Below, in pieces: positions 36,960-46,045 of a DNA stretch of 64,000 bases. A program made the translations under genes and the position numbers. Location of the stretch: NCBI GenBank assembly GCA_021771185.1, contig JAETPN010000003.1, positions 1-64,000 on the forward strand. The letters are read 5' to 3'. Each line of letters begins with the position of its first letter. The first letter of the stretch is position 1. A model generated the notes under the pieces. That model had not been told where the DNA came from. It did not search any database and saw only the letters and a program-made list of their open reading frames with translations. The stretch is from Bacillota bacterium (GTDB lineage Bacteria > Bacillota_I > Bacilli_A > RF39 > UBA660).

Positions 36960-36988
36960 AAAAAATGTAGACTAAAATCTACATTTTT
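36960..36988. terminator. Bidirectional terminator between agrD and agrC
   Basis: The stem AAAAATGTAGA/TCTACATTTTT with loop CTAAAA serves both convergent transcripts; the agrC stop codon lies inside the right arm. Confidence 0.88.
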
Positions 36989-38301
36989 ATTTTTATCACT
37001 TGTGTCATAATATCCATATAAATTGATGTTTCACTAGTTATTTCCTTATTTTGCATTAATATTTCCTTCACTAACGCTAATCCATATCCATGATTGTCTC
37101 CCTTAGAACTATATCCCATAGTTCCAAGTTTATCTACATCTAATTCTCCTTGAAAATTATTGGCAACTAAAATACAAAAGTTTCCTTCTTCAATATAAAT
37201 CTCAACATCCATTTCTTTAGTTTCTAGATCTTTAACTGCCTGTATAGCATTATCTAAATACACACCAACGATTTTTCCATATTGGCGTACTAATTCAGAA
37301 CTCATTTTAGAAAAATTCTTACTATTTATATTTCTACCTACTCGAAGATCATAAGAAATTCCTAAATTATCACACGAAACTAATTTATGATAAATTAACC
37401 CACGTAAACCACCAGAAGGGATTGGTAAGGTTTTTTGATATAAATTATCATTTCCACGTAAATCTCTTTCAATTTTCTCATAATCCTGAATCATAGCGTG
37501 AAGTTGTTCCTTAGCCTTTTTATTTCGTGGACTTATTAACCCATCTAATACTATCAAATCATTTTTGTTTTCATGAGTATCTCTTCGACTTTTGTCTATG
37601 ATCGTTTCATATTCTACAGACTTGTCTAAAAGATTATCATATTCTGCTTTTATGTTTACATTTTCATTTTGTTCTGCAAATATCTTAAATGATATAATCG
37701 TATAAACAATTATTGAAAAACAATTTAATGCTACCATATATGCTATATTAATTTTATAATAACATGTATACATAATTAAATTCGTTACAGCTATTAAAAT
37801 TATTAATATAATAAGACTTTGTATCGGCTTATGACTATTCATTTTACTTAATAATTTCTTTTTTAAAAAGTCTATTACATACTTATTTAACACTAACACC
37901 ATTATCACAGACATTATAATATTAATAATAAACGTCCCTTCAAAGGTACTTAAAATAACTGTAATATTATTTGATGGAATTAACAATAGCATAAATAACA
38001 AAACAAATTCACTAATAATTAAAGCAAAATGAGTTATAAATGTAATAATGATAGAAGAATACAAACTTCTTCTAAATAAGAAATAATTTGTAATAGTATA
38101 TACAATATATGCAAACAATATTTTGATATACGTAGATACATATAAATAATTAATCGAAATAACAAAAACGGATAATAATATAATTAGAATATTTTTAATT
38201 GTTAAAATTTTCACCCGCTCTTCATTAAAAATTTGCCATAAATATAATTGAGATAATAAAATTATAGCTGAACCAAAGAAAACACTCATAAATTCTGACA
38301 T
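36979..38301 (-). CDS. agrC: AgrC-type sensor histidine kinase
   Basis: A 440-aa kinase. Residues 1 to about 205 hold six or so membrane helices, the peptide-sensing module. Then come a dimerisation segment with phospho-His in RRDTHENKNDLIVLDGL, and a GHKL-type ATPase with VGVYLDNAIQAVKDLE (N box) and SSKGDNHGYGLALVKEIL (G box). This is the HPK10 architecture of peptide sensors. Its start coincides with the agrA stop (shared base 38301), so the two are coupled, in the order agrA then agrC. Confidence 0.9.
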   Translation of the reverse strand: MSEFMSVFFGSAIILLSQLYLWQIFNEERVKILTIKNILIILLSVFVISINYLYVSTYIKILFAYIVYTITNYFLFRRSLYSSIIITFITHFALIISEFVLLFMLLLIPSNNITVILSTFEGTFIINIIMSVIMVLVLNKYVIDFLKKKLLSKMNSHKPIQSLIILIILIAVTNLIMYTCYYKINIAYMVALNCFSIIVYTIISFKIFAEQNENVNIKAEYDNLLDKSVEYETIIDKSRRDTHENKNDLIVLDGLISPRNKKAKEQLHAMIQDYEKIERDLRGNDNLYQKTLPIPSGGLRGLIYHKLVSCDNLGISYDLRVGRNINSKNFSKMSSELVRQYGKIVGVYLDNAIQAVKDLETKEMDVEIYIEEGNFCILVANNFQGELDVDKLGTMGYSSKGDNHGYGLALVKEILMQNKEITSETSIYMDIMTQVIKIKM

Positions 38302-39005
38302 TACTCAGCAACTCCTTTCAAATACTTACTTGATAATAGATCACATACTTCACCATTATCAAATGTAATTTTTTTACGTCTTTTATCAATAGAAATAATT
38401 CTTTGTTTATTTACAATACATGATCGATAGGAATAAACAAAGTCCGGGCCTAATAAACTTGCCATTTCTACTAATGGCTTAGATAACTTAAACTCTGAAA
38501 AGTCAGTTTTAATAACTATTTTTCGTTCCACACCATCACGTGTAATATATAAAATATCCTTTTCTGGTAAGGTAAATACAGTCCCATGATGTTCAAAACG
38601 AAGAATTTTGTTTTTTCCCATAACCTTTACAGCTTTATTAATTGATGACGTTAGACGTTTTGGATAATCATCTAATTTATTAATGAAAGTTAAAAACATA
38701 ATTTCATCATGTAATAAAACTGAACCTAATTCATCATGGGATGTTAAAAATATAATCACACTATTAACATCTTTTACTCTAATCTTTCTCGCGATATCGA
38801 TTCCTGATGCACGTTTTGTTTCAATATCTAAAATATATATTTTATTAGACATACGCGCATTCATAATTTTGTAAAAACTATTGTCATATTCTGAAAATGA
38901 ATAAATCTCGTAGGCATAATCATTTTTCATCATTGTCATACTAATAATTTTCTTCACATTGTTTAAAATCTCTGCATTATCATCACAAAGAATAAAATTA
39001 ATCAC
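38301..39005 (-). CDS. agrA: AgrA-type LytTR response regulator
   Basis: A 234-aa response regulator. The receiver domain (1 to about 125) has acidic pocket FILCDDNAEIL, phospho-acceptor region IYILDIETKRASGIDIA and VIIFLTSHDE. The LytTR DNA-binding domain (about 135-234) has ILYITRDGVERKIVI and YSYRSCIVNKQRIISIDKRRKKITFDNG. The GTG at 39005 is preferred because AAAGGA is then correctly spaced; another GTG lies two codons upstream. It should activate agrBD once phosphorylated by AgrC. Confidence 0.92.
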   Translation of the reverse strand: MINFILCDDNAEILNNVKKIISMTMMKNDYAYEIYSFSEYDNSFYKIMNARMSNKIYILDIETKRASGIDIARKIRVKDVNSVIIFLTSHDELGSVLLHDEIMFLTFINKLDDYPKRLTSSINKAVKVMGKNKILRFEHHGTVFTLPEKDILYITRDGVERKIVIKTDFSEFKLSKPLVEMASLLGPDFVYSYRSCIVNKQRIISIDKRRKKITFDNGEVCDLLSSKYLKGVAE

Positions 39006-39047
39006 TTTCACACTTCCTTTACTACGAATTACTCTTTAGTTAATTAA

Positions 39048-39076
39048 ATGTTATCACGCTAAAACAAGAAAATCAA
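39048..39076 (-). promoter_or_regulatory. Promoter of agrA-agrC
   Basis: Minus-strand -35 TTGATT (39071-39076), a 17-bp spacer and -10 TAACAT (39048-39053), about 40 bp upstream of the start codon. It is separate from agrBD, so the sensor pair and signal genes form two transcripts. Confidence 0.5.
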
Positions 39077-39131
39077 TATATTTGTTTCCAAATTTTAACA
39101 TTTTTTAACTAATAGCATATTATAACCCGTT

Positions 39132-39156
39132 AAAAAACGACTCATTAAAGTCGTTT
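39132..39156 (-). terminator. Terminator after the DUF2752 gene
   Basis: The stem AAACGACT/AGTCGTTT with loop TTAATG-type centre and T tail on the minus strand overlaps the stop codon. Confidence 0.85.
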
Positions 39157-39522
39157 ACCATTTAATATTAAGTTAAACAACCAAACAACAAAGAAAAGAA
39201 CAAAAATAAAACCGGCATATTTTTGAACAAGTTGATCTATTCTATTTATATACGTTGCTTGATTTTTTGCAATATCTAATGCAAGAAATGGAATAGAGAT
39301 CAAACACATTATAATCAATGGAAAAGCCATCAAATTATAACGAAATGACGCTAAAAAATTTCCATGAAATATTGCCAAAACTGCTCTTGTCATACCACAT
39401 CCCATACAAGGAATATGTAACAGTTTTTTAAATGGACATTGATAATTAAAATCCAATACATATAAGATAACGAATAAACAAACTGGGAATAAGAACCACA
39501 ATATATTTTTAAGTCGATTCAT
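39145..39522 (-). CDS. DUF2752 family membrane protein
   Basis: A 125-aa protein with three membrane helices. It has the family signature CPFKKLLHIPCMGCGMTRAVLA, containing the CxxCG cysteine pair, followed by HGNFLASFRYNLMAFP. The function of this family is unknown. Its start touches the stop of the TM2-domain gene (shared base 39522), so the pair is coupled. Confidence 0.88.
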   Translation of the reverse strand: MNRLKNILWFLFPVCLFVILYVLDFNYQCPFKKLLHIPCMGCGMTRAVLAIFHGNFLASFRYNLMAFPLIIMCLISIPFLALDIAKNQATYINRIDQLVQKYAGFIFVLFFVVWLFNLILNGKRL

Positions 39523-39851
39523 TATATTAATGGATTTCCAGCTGCATCTTCTTTAATAGCATCTGTAAGAATTAAAATTCCTTCGATTAATCCCCAAATT
39601 CCACTTATAAAACTAAGTAATCCACAGGTTAGTACAGTTAGTAATAATTGTGCTGTAGCTTTTCCTGTATATCCTAAATAAAAATTGTGAATACCTAAGG
39701 CACCTAAAAATATTCCTAATAGTCCAGCGGCTATTTTTGATTTTTCACCAGACACTGCAGAATTTGAATTCTTGTTATTAAGGACTTTTCCACAATTTAG
39801 ACAAACATCTTGATCCTTTTCAATTTCTTTTCCACAATATTTACAATACAT
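39522..39851 (-). CDS. Zinc-ribbon and TM2-domain membrane protein
   Basis: A 109-aa protein: an N-terminal zinc ribbon (MYCKYCGKEIEKDQDVCLNCGK, two CxxC pairs), a linker and a TM2 domain with two helices (SKIAAGLLGIFLGALGIHNFYLGYTG and GLLSFISGIWGLIEGILILT). TM2-DUF2752 pairs are common in Firmicutes; their role is unknown. Confidence 0.9.
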   Translation of the reverse strand: MYCKYCGKEIEKDQDVCLNCGKVLNNKNSNSAVSGEKSKIAAGLLGIFLGALGIHNFYLGYTGKATAQLLLTVLTCGLLSFISGIWGLIEGILILTDAIKEDAAGNPLI

Positions 39852-39925
39852 AACAACATCTCCTCACTATTCAACATTATAACGATTATTTATGCGAATT
39901 GCAATCATTTTGGGTGAAAAAGGAA

Positions 39926-40618
39926 CTATTGATATTCCTCTTTCTTTCCCTGATACCAATCCTTTACATCCTTCTTCCACTCCGAAACCTTTTTCTTTGT
40001 TTTTTCTTTCACTTTATCTTTGGTTTCAATCATATTCGTATATGTATCCTCACCTAATACTTCTTTGACCTTATCTTTCCCTTGTTCAAATAAGTTTTTA
40101 AAAGAATCATAACCTATATTCCACTTTTCTTTCAGATAATCTTTATAATCAGGATAACGTTCTTTTATTTTGTCATCAATATGTTCCATAATTTCCATCA
40201 CTTTTTGCTTCGCTGGATCAGTTAAATCACTAAAATAGTAGCCCCCAATTGGTTCATTGTTACTAAAAAATTCCACAGTCGTTACAAGTGATGAGAAAAC
40301 GACATCTTTTGTCTGTTCTTTTACTTTATTAAAATTTTCTTTCGTAAATAATTGATCTAATTTTTGATCTATCGTATCAAAATATTCAATTACTTGATCC
40401 TCTGTTTGAAAGTTTTCCACAGGTTTATCTGGAATAATTTGGATATCTGTGGATAACGTTTCATCGGTTGGTTGAATTTCCACAACAGGATTGTCTTTGC
40501 CATCTTTTGTTTTCGTTACATCTTTTTGTTTTCCACAACCCGTTGATGTCATCACTAAAGTCAGGGGTAGCGCAATTTGCAAAACCTTTTTTGTTATTTG
40601 TAAACGGTTTTTCTTCAT
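39926..40618 (-). CDS. Secreted lipoprotein, helical, unknown
   Basis: A 230-aa protein with a basic start, a hydrophobic core and lipobox TSTGC (Cys28). A Pro/Asp/Thr linker and a highly charged helical domain (TKDKVKEKTKKKVSEWKKDVKDWYQGKKEEYQ-like tail) follow. I recognise no family. It is downstream of the calcium pump gene by 50 bp and may share its transcript. Confidence 0.65.
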   Translation of the reverse strand: MKKNRLQITKKVLQIALPLTLVMTSTGCGKQKDVTKTKDGKDNPVVEIQPTDETLSTDIQIIPDKPVENFQTEDQVIEYFDTIDQKLDQLFTKENFNKVKEQTKDVVFSSLVTTVEFFSNNEPIGGYYFSDLTDPAKQKVMEIMEHIDDKIKERYPDYKDYLKEKWNIGYDSFKNLFEQGKDKVKEVLGEDTYTNMIETKDKVKEKTKKKVSEWKKDVKDWYQGKKEEYQ

Positions 40619-40668
40619 AAGATCACTTCCTATGGGTTATTCTAATCCAAGTTTTTATTTTTGTCAAA

Positions 40669-43296
40669 CTAGACACCACCAATTGTACCTTTCGCACGTA
40701 AATAAATTTTGCGTAACCAATCTACAGGAATAACTGTAGAAGCAATCAGTAGCATAATAATAAATTCTTTTAAAGTAAGTCCAGCAGTCCTAAATAAACT
40801 CCCCCCGTAGTAAATCAGAATTAATTGAACAACAACAATAAGTAGGATAATAAATACAAAGACCATATTTTCCTTAAGATGAGCAAAAAGATTCAAACGA
40901 TGCGTACGAGCATTAAAACAGTTAAAAATTCCAATAAAGATAAAGAGAGCAAAGAAGGCAGTCATTAAGTATTTATAATGAGCATCTGGACGAAATAGTG
41001 TTCGAATCCATGGACTTTTTAAAAAGAAAATACATAACAGCGAAGAATATAAACCTGTAAATATAATTTCATCTTTCATATAAGTATTCATGATTTGTTC
41101 ATTTTTCTTTTTTGGTTTCTCGCTCATATATTCTGGAAGTGGTGGCTCAAAGGCGAATGCTAAACCAGCAAATGTATCCATAACCATATTAATCCATAAC
41201 ATTTGAATTACTGTTACTGGGGTATCTACACCAATAAAAGGACCAATTACAGATAAAGATACTGCACAAACATTTACGGTTAATTGAAAAATGATGAATT
41301 TTCGAATACTTTTGAAAATAGTTCGTCCAAAAAGAATCGATTTTGCAATAGAATTAAAGTTATCATCTAAAATGATAATATCACTTGCTTCTTTAGAAAC
41401 TTCAGTACCACTTCCCATAGAAAACCCAACATCGGCTTTCTTTAATGCAGGAGCATCATTGACTCCGTCTCCAGTCATTCCAACGACAAGTCCCAATTCT
41501 TGACTAATACGTACTAAACGACTTTTATCTTGTGGAAGTGATCTAGCTACAACTTTTAAATGAGGTAAAATACGTTTTAGTTCATAATCAGATTTTTGGT
41601 TTAATTCATCACTGGTTAAAACAAGATCTTCATTAGACTTAATTAACCCTACTTCTTTCGCAATCGATACTGCAGTTGCTTTATTATCCCCAGTAATCAT
41701 CACGGTTTGAATATGAGCATTCGTCACTTCCTGAATTCCTTGTTTTGCTTCTGGACGAATTTCATCTTTAATAAAGACGAGTCCTAAAAAGGTTAAATTT
41801 TTTGTAATATTTTCTTGTTCACTCGTTGCAAGTAAAATAACACGAATTCCTCTAGAAGTCATATCATCTAACATTTTTCGAATACGAAGTTTTGTATCAA
41901 ACTTCTTTTTATTTCCCCAACCATCATACATAAAGTGGCAAGCATCTAAAAGTTTTTCAGGAGCTCCTTTAATTAAATAAACGGGTTTTTTATCCTGAAT
42001 TAGGGTCATCGCATACTTCTTTTTACTATCAAAAGGAACTTTTTTTATGACACGTACTTGTTTCACCTTCTCATCCTTGATGAATGAAAGTAAACTTCGA
42101 TCTGTAATGTTTCCCCCAACAACCCTATTCTTTTCATCTAATAAACTTTCATTATTATAAAATAACGACATTTGAATCATTTGATGTAATGTAGGAACTG
42201 TTTGTAATTGTTTCATTGTTTCATAAGACTTTAAGTCCCCGGTTGTAAGACCAATAACTTCTAATTTCCCTTTGGTAAGTGTTCCTGTTTTGTCTGTGAA
42301 TAAAATATTTAAACTACCAGCCGTTTCAATTCCCACTAATTTTCTTACCAAAACATTACTTTTTAACATACGTTTCATATTCGATGATAATACTAATGTG
42401 ATCATCATCGGTAACCCCTCTGGTACACTAACTACAATAATTGTAACAGCAAGTGTTAGGGCATAAAGCAAATATCCTGAGATTAATGGAAAATTATGTA
42501 ACATCGCCATAATTCTAGTCATGTCAAAGCCATTTTCAATAACTACTGTAGAAAATAAATAGGAAATAGCGACTAATACAGCACCAAAGTATCCAAAATA
42601 ACTGATAAATCGAGCTAAATTTCGTAATCTTAATTTTAAAGGACTTTCTGGTTGCTTTTCCTGAAGCTCATGAGCCAATTTTCCATAAAAGGTTTGATCC
42701 CCTACTTTCGTTACTCTCATGATTGCTGTGCCAGAATAAACGACCGTTCCTCGGTATAAAATATTATTTTCTTTTTCTTTAGAACCTATGTTTAAAGCTT
42801 CTTTATAAGCTTCTTTCGTTTCTCCATTTAGTGAGGATTCATCTACACTAAGTGTTCCCTTTACTAATACACCATCTGCGGGAACTTTATCCCCAGATTC
42901 TAATAAAACAATATCACCTGTAACGACTTCATCGATATTGATTTCTACTACTTTACCATTTCGTCGTACACGACATTTTATCTTCGATGATTCTTCTTGT
43001 AATTTTGCAAAAGCTTGTTCACTGCCATATTCTGACAAGGTGGAAATAATCGAAGCTAAAAGGATTGCTATCACAATTCCTACCGTTTCAAACCAATCAA
43101 AATCTTTCATTAAAAAGACCAATTTAATACCTAAAGCAATTAATAAGATTCGAATAATTGGATCGCCAAACGATTCAATCAACAATTTAAAGAAGGTATC
43201 TTGTTTATTTACAGTAATTTGATTACTACCATATTTCTCACGATTTTTTTGCACTTCCTCTTGATCTAATCCTAGTGTTATATCTACTCTGTTCAT
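40669..43296 (-). CDS. Calcium-translocating P-type ATPase (type IIB-like)
   Basis: An 875-aa P2-type ATPase. It has the actuator loop SLNGETKE (155-162), the phosphorylation site FTDKTGTLTKGK with Asp335, nucleotide-binding FIKDEIRPEAKQG and MITGDNKATA, and the hinge VGMTGDGVNDAPALKKADVG. Calcium site II is VPEGLP (291-296) in TM4, and TM6 has NMVMDTFAGLAFAFE (the NxxxD site). Ten membrane helices fit the profile. It exports Ca2+ in exchange for protons. The ribosome site is AGGAGGAG. Confidence 0.93.
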   Translation of the reverse strand: MNRVDITLGLDQEEVQKNREKYGSNQITVNKQDTFFKLLIESFGDPIIRILLIALGIKLVFLMKDFDWFETVGIVIAILLASIISTLSEYGSEQAFAKLQEESSKIKCRVRRNGKVVEINIDEVVTGDIVLLESGDKVPADGVLVKGTLSVDESSLNGETKEAYKEALNIGSKEKENNILYRGTVVYSGTAIMRVTKVGDQTFYGKLAHELQEKQPESPLKLRLRNLARFISYFGYFGAVLVAISYLFSTVVIENGFDMTRIMAMLHNFPLISGYLLYALTLAVTIIVVSVPEGLPMMITLVLSSNMKRMLKSNVLVRKLVGIETAGSLNILFTDKTGTLTKGKLEVIGLTTGDLKSYETMKQLQTVPTLHQMIQMSLFYNNESLLDEKNRVVGGNITDRSLLSFIKDEKVKQVRVIKKVPFDSKKKYAMTLIQDKKPVYLIKGAPEKLLDACHFMYDGWGNKKKFDTKLRIRKMLDDMTSRGIRVILLATSEQENITKNLTFLGLVFIKDEIRPEAKQGIQEVTNAHIQTVMITGDNKATAVSIAKEVGLIKSNEDLVLTSDELNQKSDYELKRILPHLKVVARSLPQDKSRLVRISQELGLVVGMTGDGVNDAPALKKADVGFSMGSGTEVSKEASDIIILDDNFNSIAKSILFGRTIFKSIRKFIIFQLTVNVCAVSLSVIGPFIGVDTPVTVIQMLWINMVMDTFAGLAFAFEPPLPEYMSEKPKKKNEQIMNTYMKDEIIFTGLYSSLLCIFFLKSPWIRTLFRPDAHYKYLMTAFFALFIFIGIFNCFNARTHRLNLFAHLKENMVFVFIILLIVVVQLILIYYGGSLFRTAGLTLKEFIIMLLIASTVIPVDWLRKIYLRAKGTIGGV

Positions 43297-43434
43297 ATTC
43301 TCCTCCTCTAGTTCACTATATTAAGGACTCTTACAGAGTAGAAGAAATTTAGTAGTCTATGATTTGACATTTTTCTTACCTTACAATTTAATTAAAATAG
43401 GTAATATTATCAGGAGATAATGTTAAAAATGTAA

Positions 43435-43459
43435 AGAAAAAAGACACAACTTGTGTCTT
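43435..43459 (-). terminator. Terminator after the small paralogous pair
   Basis: A perfect 9-bp stem AAGACACAA/TTGTGTCTT with TTTTCTTT on the minus strand overlaps the stop of the gene at 43458. Confidence 0.88.
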
Positions 43460-43691
43460 AGTTTGATTGATAAAGCATCGATTCTAAAATATACATCGCT
43501 TGTTCCTTATTTGAAGTAGATTTAAATTTCATTTGGCCTTCTTCTGTTATCATAGAACCAATTTTTAATTCAAAAGGACTTTCCTCCGTTAGAAGCATTG
43601 CATAATGGTTTTTACCAATATCTAATGTCTTAACGATGACATATTCTTTTCCATCTTCTAAAACCCACACTTCTCCATCTTGATATTTCAT
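43458..43691 (-). CDS. Small protein B of a paralogous pair, unknown
   Basis: A 77-aa acidic protein: MKYQDGEVWVLEDGKEYVIV, then ILDIGKNHYAMLL-like and FELKIGSMITEEGQMKFKST strands, and a short helix. It shares the LEDGKEY(L/V)IV opening and overall strand order with the gene directly upstream, so the two are tandem duplicates. The pattern resembles the DUF1292-type small beta proteins but I do not assert that family. Last gene of a three-gene unit. Confidence 0.6.
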   Translation of the reverse strand: MKYQDGEVWVLEDGKEYVIVKTLDIGKNHYAMLLTEESPFELKIGSMITEEGQMKFKSTSNKEQAMYILESMLYQSN

Positions 43692-43692
43692 G

Positions 43693-43932
43693 TTATCCCT
43701 CTTTAATTCCTATTTTTTCTTTTATATGTTCTACAAAATGATCATATACAACTGTTAAAGTTTCTTTATCTTCTATAAAATAAAGTACTTGATCTTTTTC
43801 TACCGCTATTTTAATGGACAATGGTTTTGTCATGGAACATAAATAATAATAATCGACTTGTTCTAATTGAATTTTATCTACAATCAAATATTCTTTTCCA
43901 TCTTCTAAAGTAACAATTGTATTTTCTTCCAT
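43693..43932 (-). CDS. Small protein A of a paralogous pair, unknown
   Basis: A 79-aa protein: MEENTIVTLEDGKEYLIVDK, IQLEQVDYYYLCSMTKPLSIKI and VLYFIEDKETLTVVYDHF, ending in a helix. Paralogue of the following gene. Its start overlaps the stop of the 563-aa gene by one base, so it is coupled to that gene. Confidence 0.6.
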   Translation of the reverse strand: MEENTIVTLEDGKEYLIVDKIQLEQVDYYYLCSMTKPLSIKIAVEKDQVLYFIEDKETLTVVYDHFVEHIKEKIGIKEG

Positions 43933-45623
43933 TATTTCACCTTAGTTTCCCCTTCTACGTATGCATTTTCATCATATGCAAAACTATGAAATGGATCATA
44001 TTCAATCCAACGATGACGCCCGTCTTCCGTATAAATTTCGCAACCAAAACTCAATTTATGTTTTTCATTTAATTGGTGCATTTGCATTAATTCCTCAATC
44101 GTTTCTCCTGGTGAAGCACTGTAATAAGGTCTCATATTTGTCTCATCAAATACTTTAATAGCATTAACACGCACCTCTAACTCTGGAGCATTGTCAAAGG
44201 GAATTCGAACCATAGAACCAACAGTTAAACTATAATTTCCACGTTTAAAATAACGATTTCTAAATTTTTGAAGGGCAGCGTTTTCACGAGAAATTACAGC
44301 CGCAAAAATATTTTTAGAAACTTTAGTATCCGTATTTTTTCTTTGTTTTATAATTTTTTTGCCTTCACTTAATTGAATATGTTGATCTGGATCTTTTTTT
44401 ATCATTGATGAATATTGATAAACATTTTGGAAAAATTCCTGGCGTTCTTTAATCAATTGTTGACAAGCTCGAATCGTTTCTTCCCGATTCCCATTCATTG
44501 GAATTTTCTTTTGTTGTGCAGGAATAATTTGTTCCTTTAATACACGATAAAGTCCTTGTCCATTCTTAAATTGAAGTGGTTTTTTATTTTCTTTCATTAC
44601 TTCTAACAATTCATTCGTTTGATGATCTGTAAAAGACATATTTTTACATAAAGTGCGAAAATGTGTAGTGATTGTTTCTTCTTTATTATTAGATGCCACT
44701 TTCTCTTTTGAGTTCTTTTGATGATCAATTAACTTATTCATATCATTTTCAAATTGTTTACGCACTTCTTCTTGATTTGACGAATTCAAATTTATCATAT
44801 TCTGTTCTACAAGATTTTGCCAAAGCGTATCCATATCTTTTGAACTATTTTTTCCATCGATAAGATTTTCAGCTAATTTAGTATCTATTTTATAATCTTT
44901 GATAAACATAGAAAATCCATGGTCTTTTTCCAAATACTTATCAAAATCAATATAAGGAACAGAACTAAATTTTAATAAAGCATGCGTTTTTGCATAACGA
45001 AGGGTCCTTGGTGCTAAGGCATAGTTACTAAAAGTTAAACGAATGGAATCTAATTCATTTTCCACGACTTCCTTAACCATGTCTATATTTCCAGCATTTT
45101 CATTTTTAGATTGAAGAAAATTACCAATATAACCTAATACTTCATTTCTTAAATCCTCTGTAATCTCCCCATGTTTTAAATAATAGTCTTTTATCTTCGC
45201 AATTTCCTTTGGTGCAACATTTCTCTTTTCTAAATAATCACCCAAAGAATCTGCTTGCATCGTTAAAACGGTCTCTAGTTTTTCCTTATGATAATTGATT
45301 TGATCTTCAATACGGGATACAGCTTCTAACACTGCAGAGCGTGATATAAATTCCACCTCAGATAGTTGAATATCTTCTTTTTCTTTCGTATCCTTTGTTT
45401 GTGTAACAGCCATTTTCGCAAGCATCATGACTTCTTTTTGTAAAGCATGTAATGCTTCTTCTGGATACACACGATAAACTTCCTCCATAGATAGAATCTC
45501 TTCTTGCTTTTGAGTAATAGCCTCTAAAACAGTATTTACATTTAACTTTTCATCACTAACATACCCATCTTCATCAACATCAAGTAATTGATCCATTGCT
45601 TCTATTTCATCTCTTAAATTCAT
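43932..45623 (-). CDS. Large soluble protein, unknown
   Basis: A 563-aa mostly helical protein without membrane segments. The N-terminal 350 residues are Glu/Lys-rich coiled-coil-like helices. The C-terminal part (about 440-560) is a compact beta-rich domain: FRNRYFKRGNYSLTVGSMVR, PELEVRVNAIKVF, RPYYSASPGETIEELM and GCEIYTEDGRHRWIEYDPFHSF. I recognise no family. It is followed by two small paralogues in coupled frames and preceded 10 bp upstream by a transposase-like HTH gene. Confidence 0.55.
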   Translation of the reverse strand: MNLRDEIEAMDQLLDVDEDGYVSDEKLNVNTVLEAITQKQEEILSMEEVYRVYPEEALHALQKEVMMLAKMAVTQTKDTKEKEDIQLSEVEFISRSAVLEAVSRIEDQINYHKEKLETVLTMQADSLGDYLEKRNVAPKEIAKIKDYYLKHGEITEDLRNEVLGYIGNFLQSKNENAGNIDMVKEVVENELDSIRLTFSNYALAPRTLRYAKTHALLKFSSVPYIDFDKYLEKDHGFSMFIKDYKIDTKLAENLIDGKNSSKDMDTLWQNLVEQNMINLNSSNQEEVRKQFENDMNKLIDHQKNSKEKVASNNKEETITTHFRTLCKNMSFTDHQTNELLEVMKENKKPLQFKNGQGLYRVLKEQIIPAQQKKIPMNGNREETIRACQQLIKERQEFFQNVYQYSSMIKKDPDQHIQLSEGKKIIKQRKNTDTKVSKNIFAAVISRENAALQKFRNRYFKRGNYSLTVGSMVRIPFDNAPELEVRVNAIKVFDETNMRPYYSASPGETIEELMQMHQLNEKHKLSFGCEIYTEDGRHRWIEYDPFHSFAYDENAYVEGETKVK

Positions 45624-45632
45624 AAAATCCTC

Positions 45633-45962
45633 CTATAACAAATCATTTTTCTTTAACAAATTATATAAACAAGAATAACTTCGACGATTATAAAATTTAC
45701 AAAATTTTCTTAAACTAACATGTGAATTTTTATATAACTGTATAATTTTTTGAGACTCTTCTCTTGTTAGTGCATTTTTAGGACGGCGATGCTTATTTCC
45801 ATGTTCTAATTGAATTGTCCCATTCAACATTTGTCTTTTTAATTTTGAAATGTATTTCACATGATACCCTGTAAGTTCAGCAATTTCTTGATAGCTAAGA
45901 AAGGTCTCATTATTTAATTTTTTTTGAATTAAACCAACTGCATACTCCTTATCATGTTTCAT
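45633..45962 (-). CDS. Small HTH protein resembling a transposase N-terminus
   Basis: A 109-aa basic protein with two HTH-like segments: LSYQEIAELTGYHVKYISKLKRQM and SLRKFCKFYNRRSYSCLYNLL. The intervening HGNKHRRPKNALTREESQKIIQLY resembles the linker between the two helix-turn-helix domains of ISNCY/IS481-type transposases. No DDE domain follows, so it looks like a domesticated DNA-binding piece or regulator of the downstream trio. The ATG at 45962 is preferred because AAGGTG lies upstream. Confidence 0.6.
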   Translation of the reverse strand: MKHDKEYAVGLIQKKLNNETFLSYQEIAELTGYHVKYISKLKRQMLNGTIQLEHGNKHRRPKNALTREESQKIIQLYKNSHVSLRKFCKFYNRRSYSCLYNLLKKNDLL

Positions 45963-46009
45963 ATCAATCACCTTTTATTATTATAATATGGAACGCATTT
46001 TTTTGCAAT

Positions 46010-46032
46010 AAAAAAAGAGTAATTATCTCTTT
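46010..46032 (-). terminator. Terminator after the 134-aa exported protein gene
   Basis: A short AAAGAG/CTCTTT stem with a TTTTTT tail on the minus strand, downstream of the stop at 46046. Confidence 0.65.
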
Positions 46033-46045
46033 AAAATATTACTTT

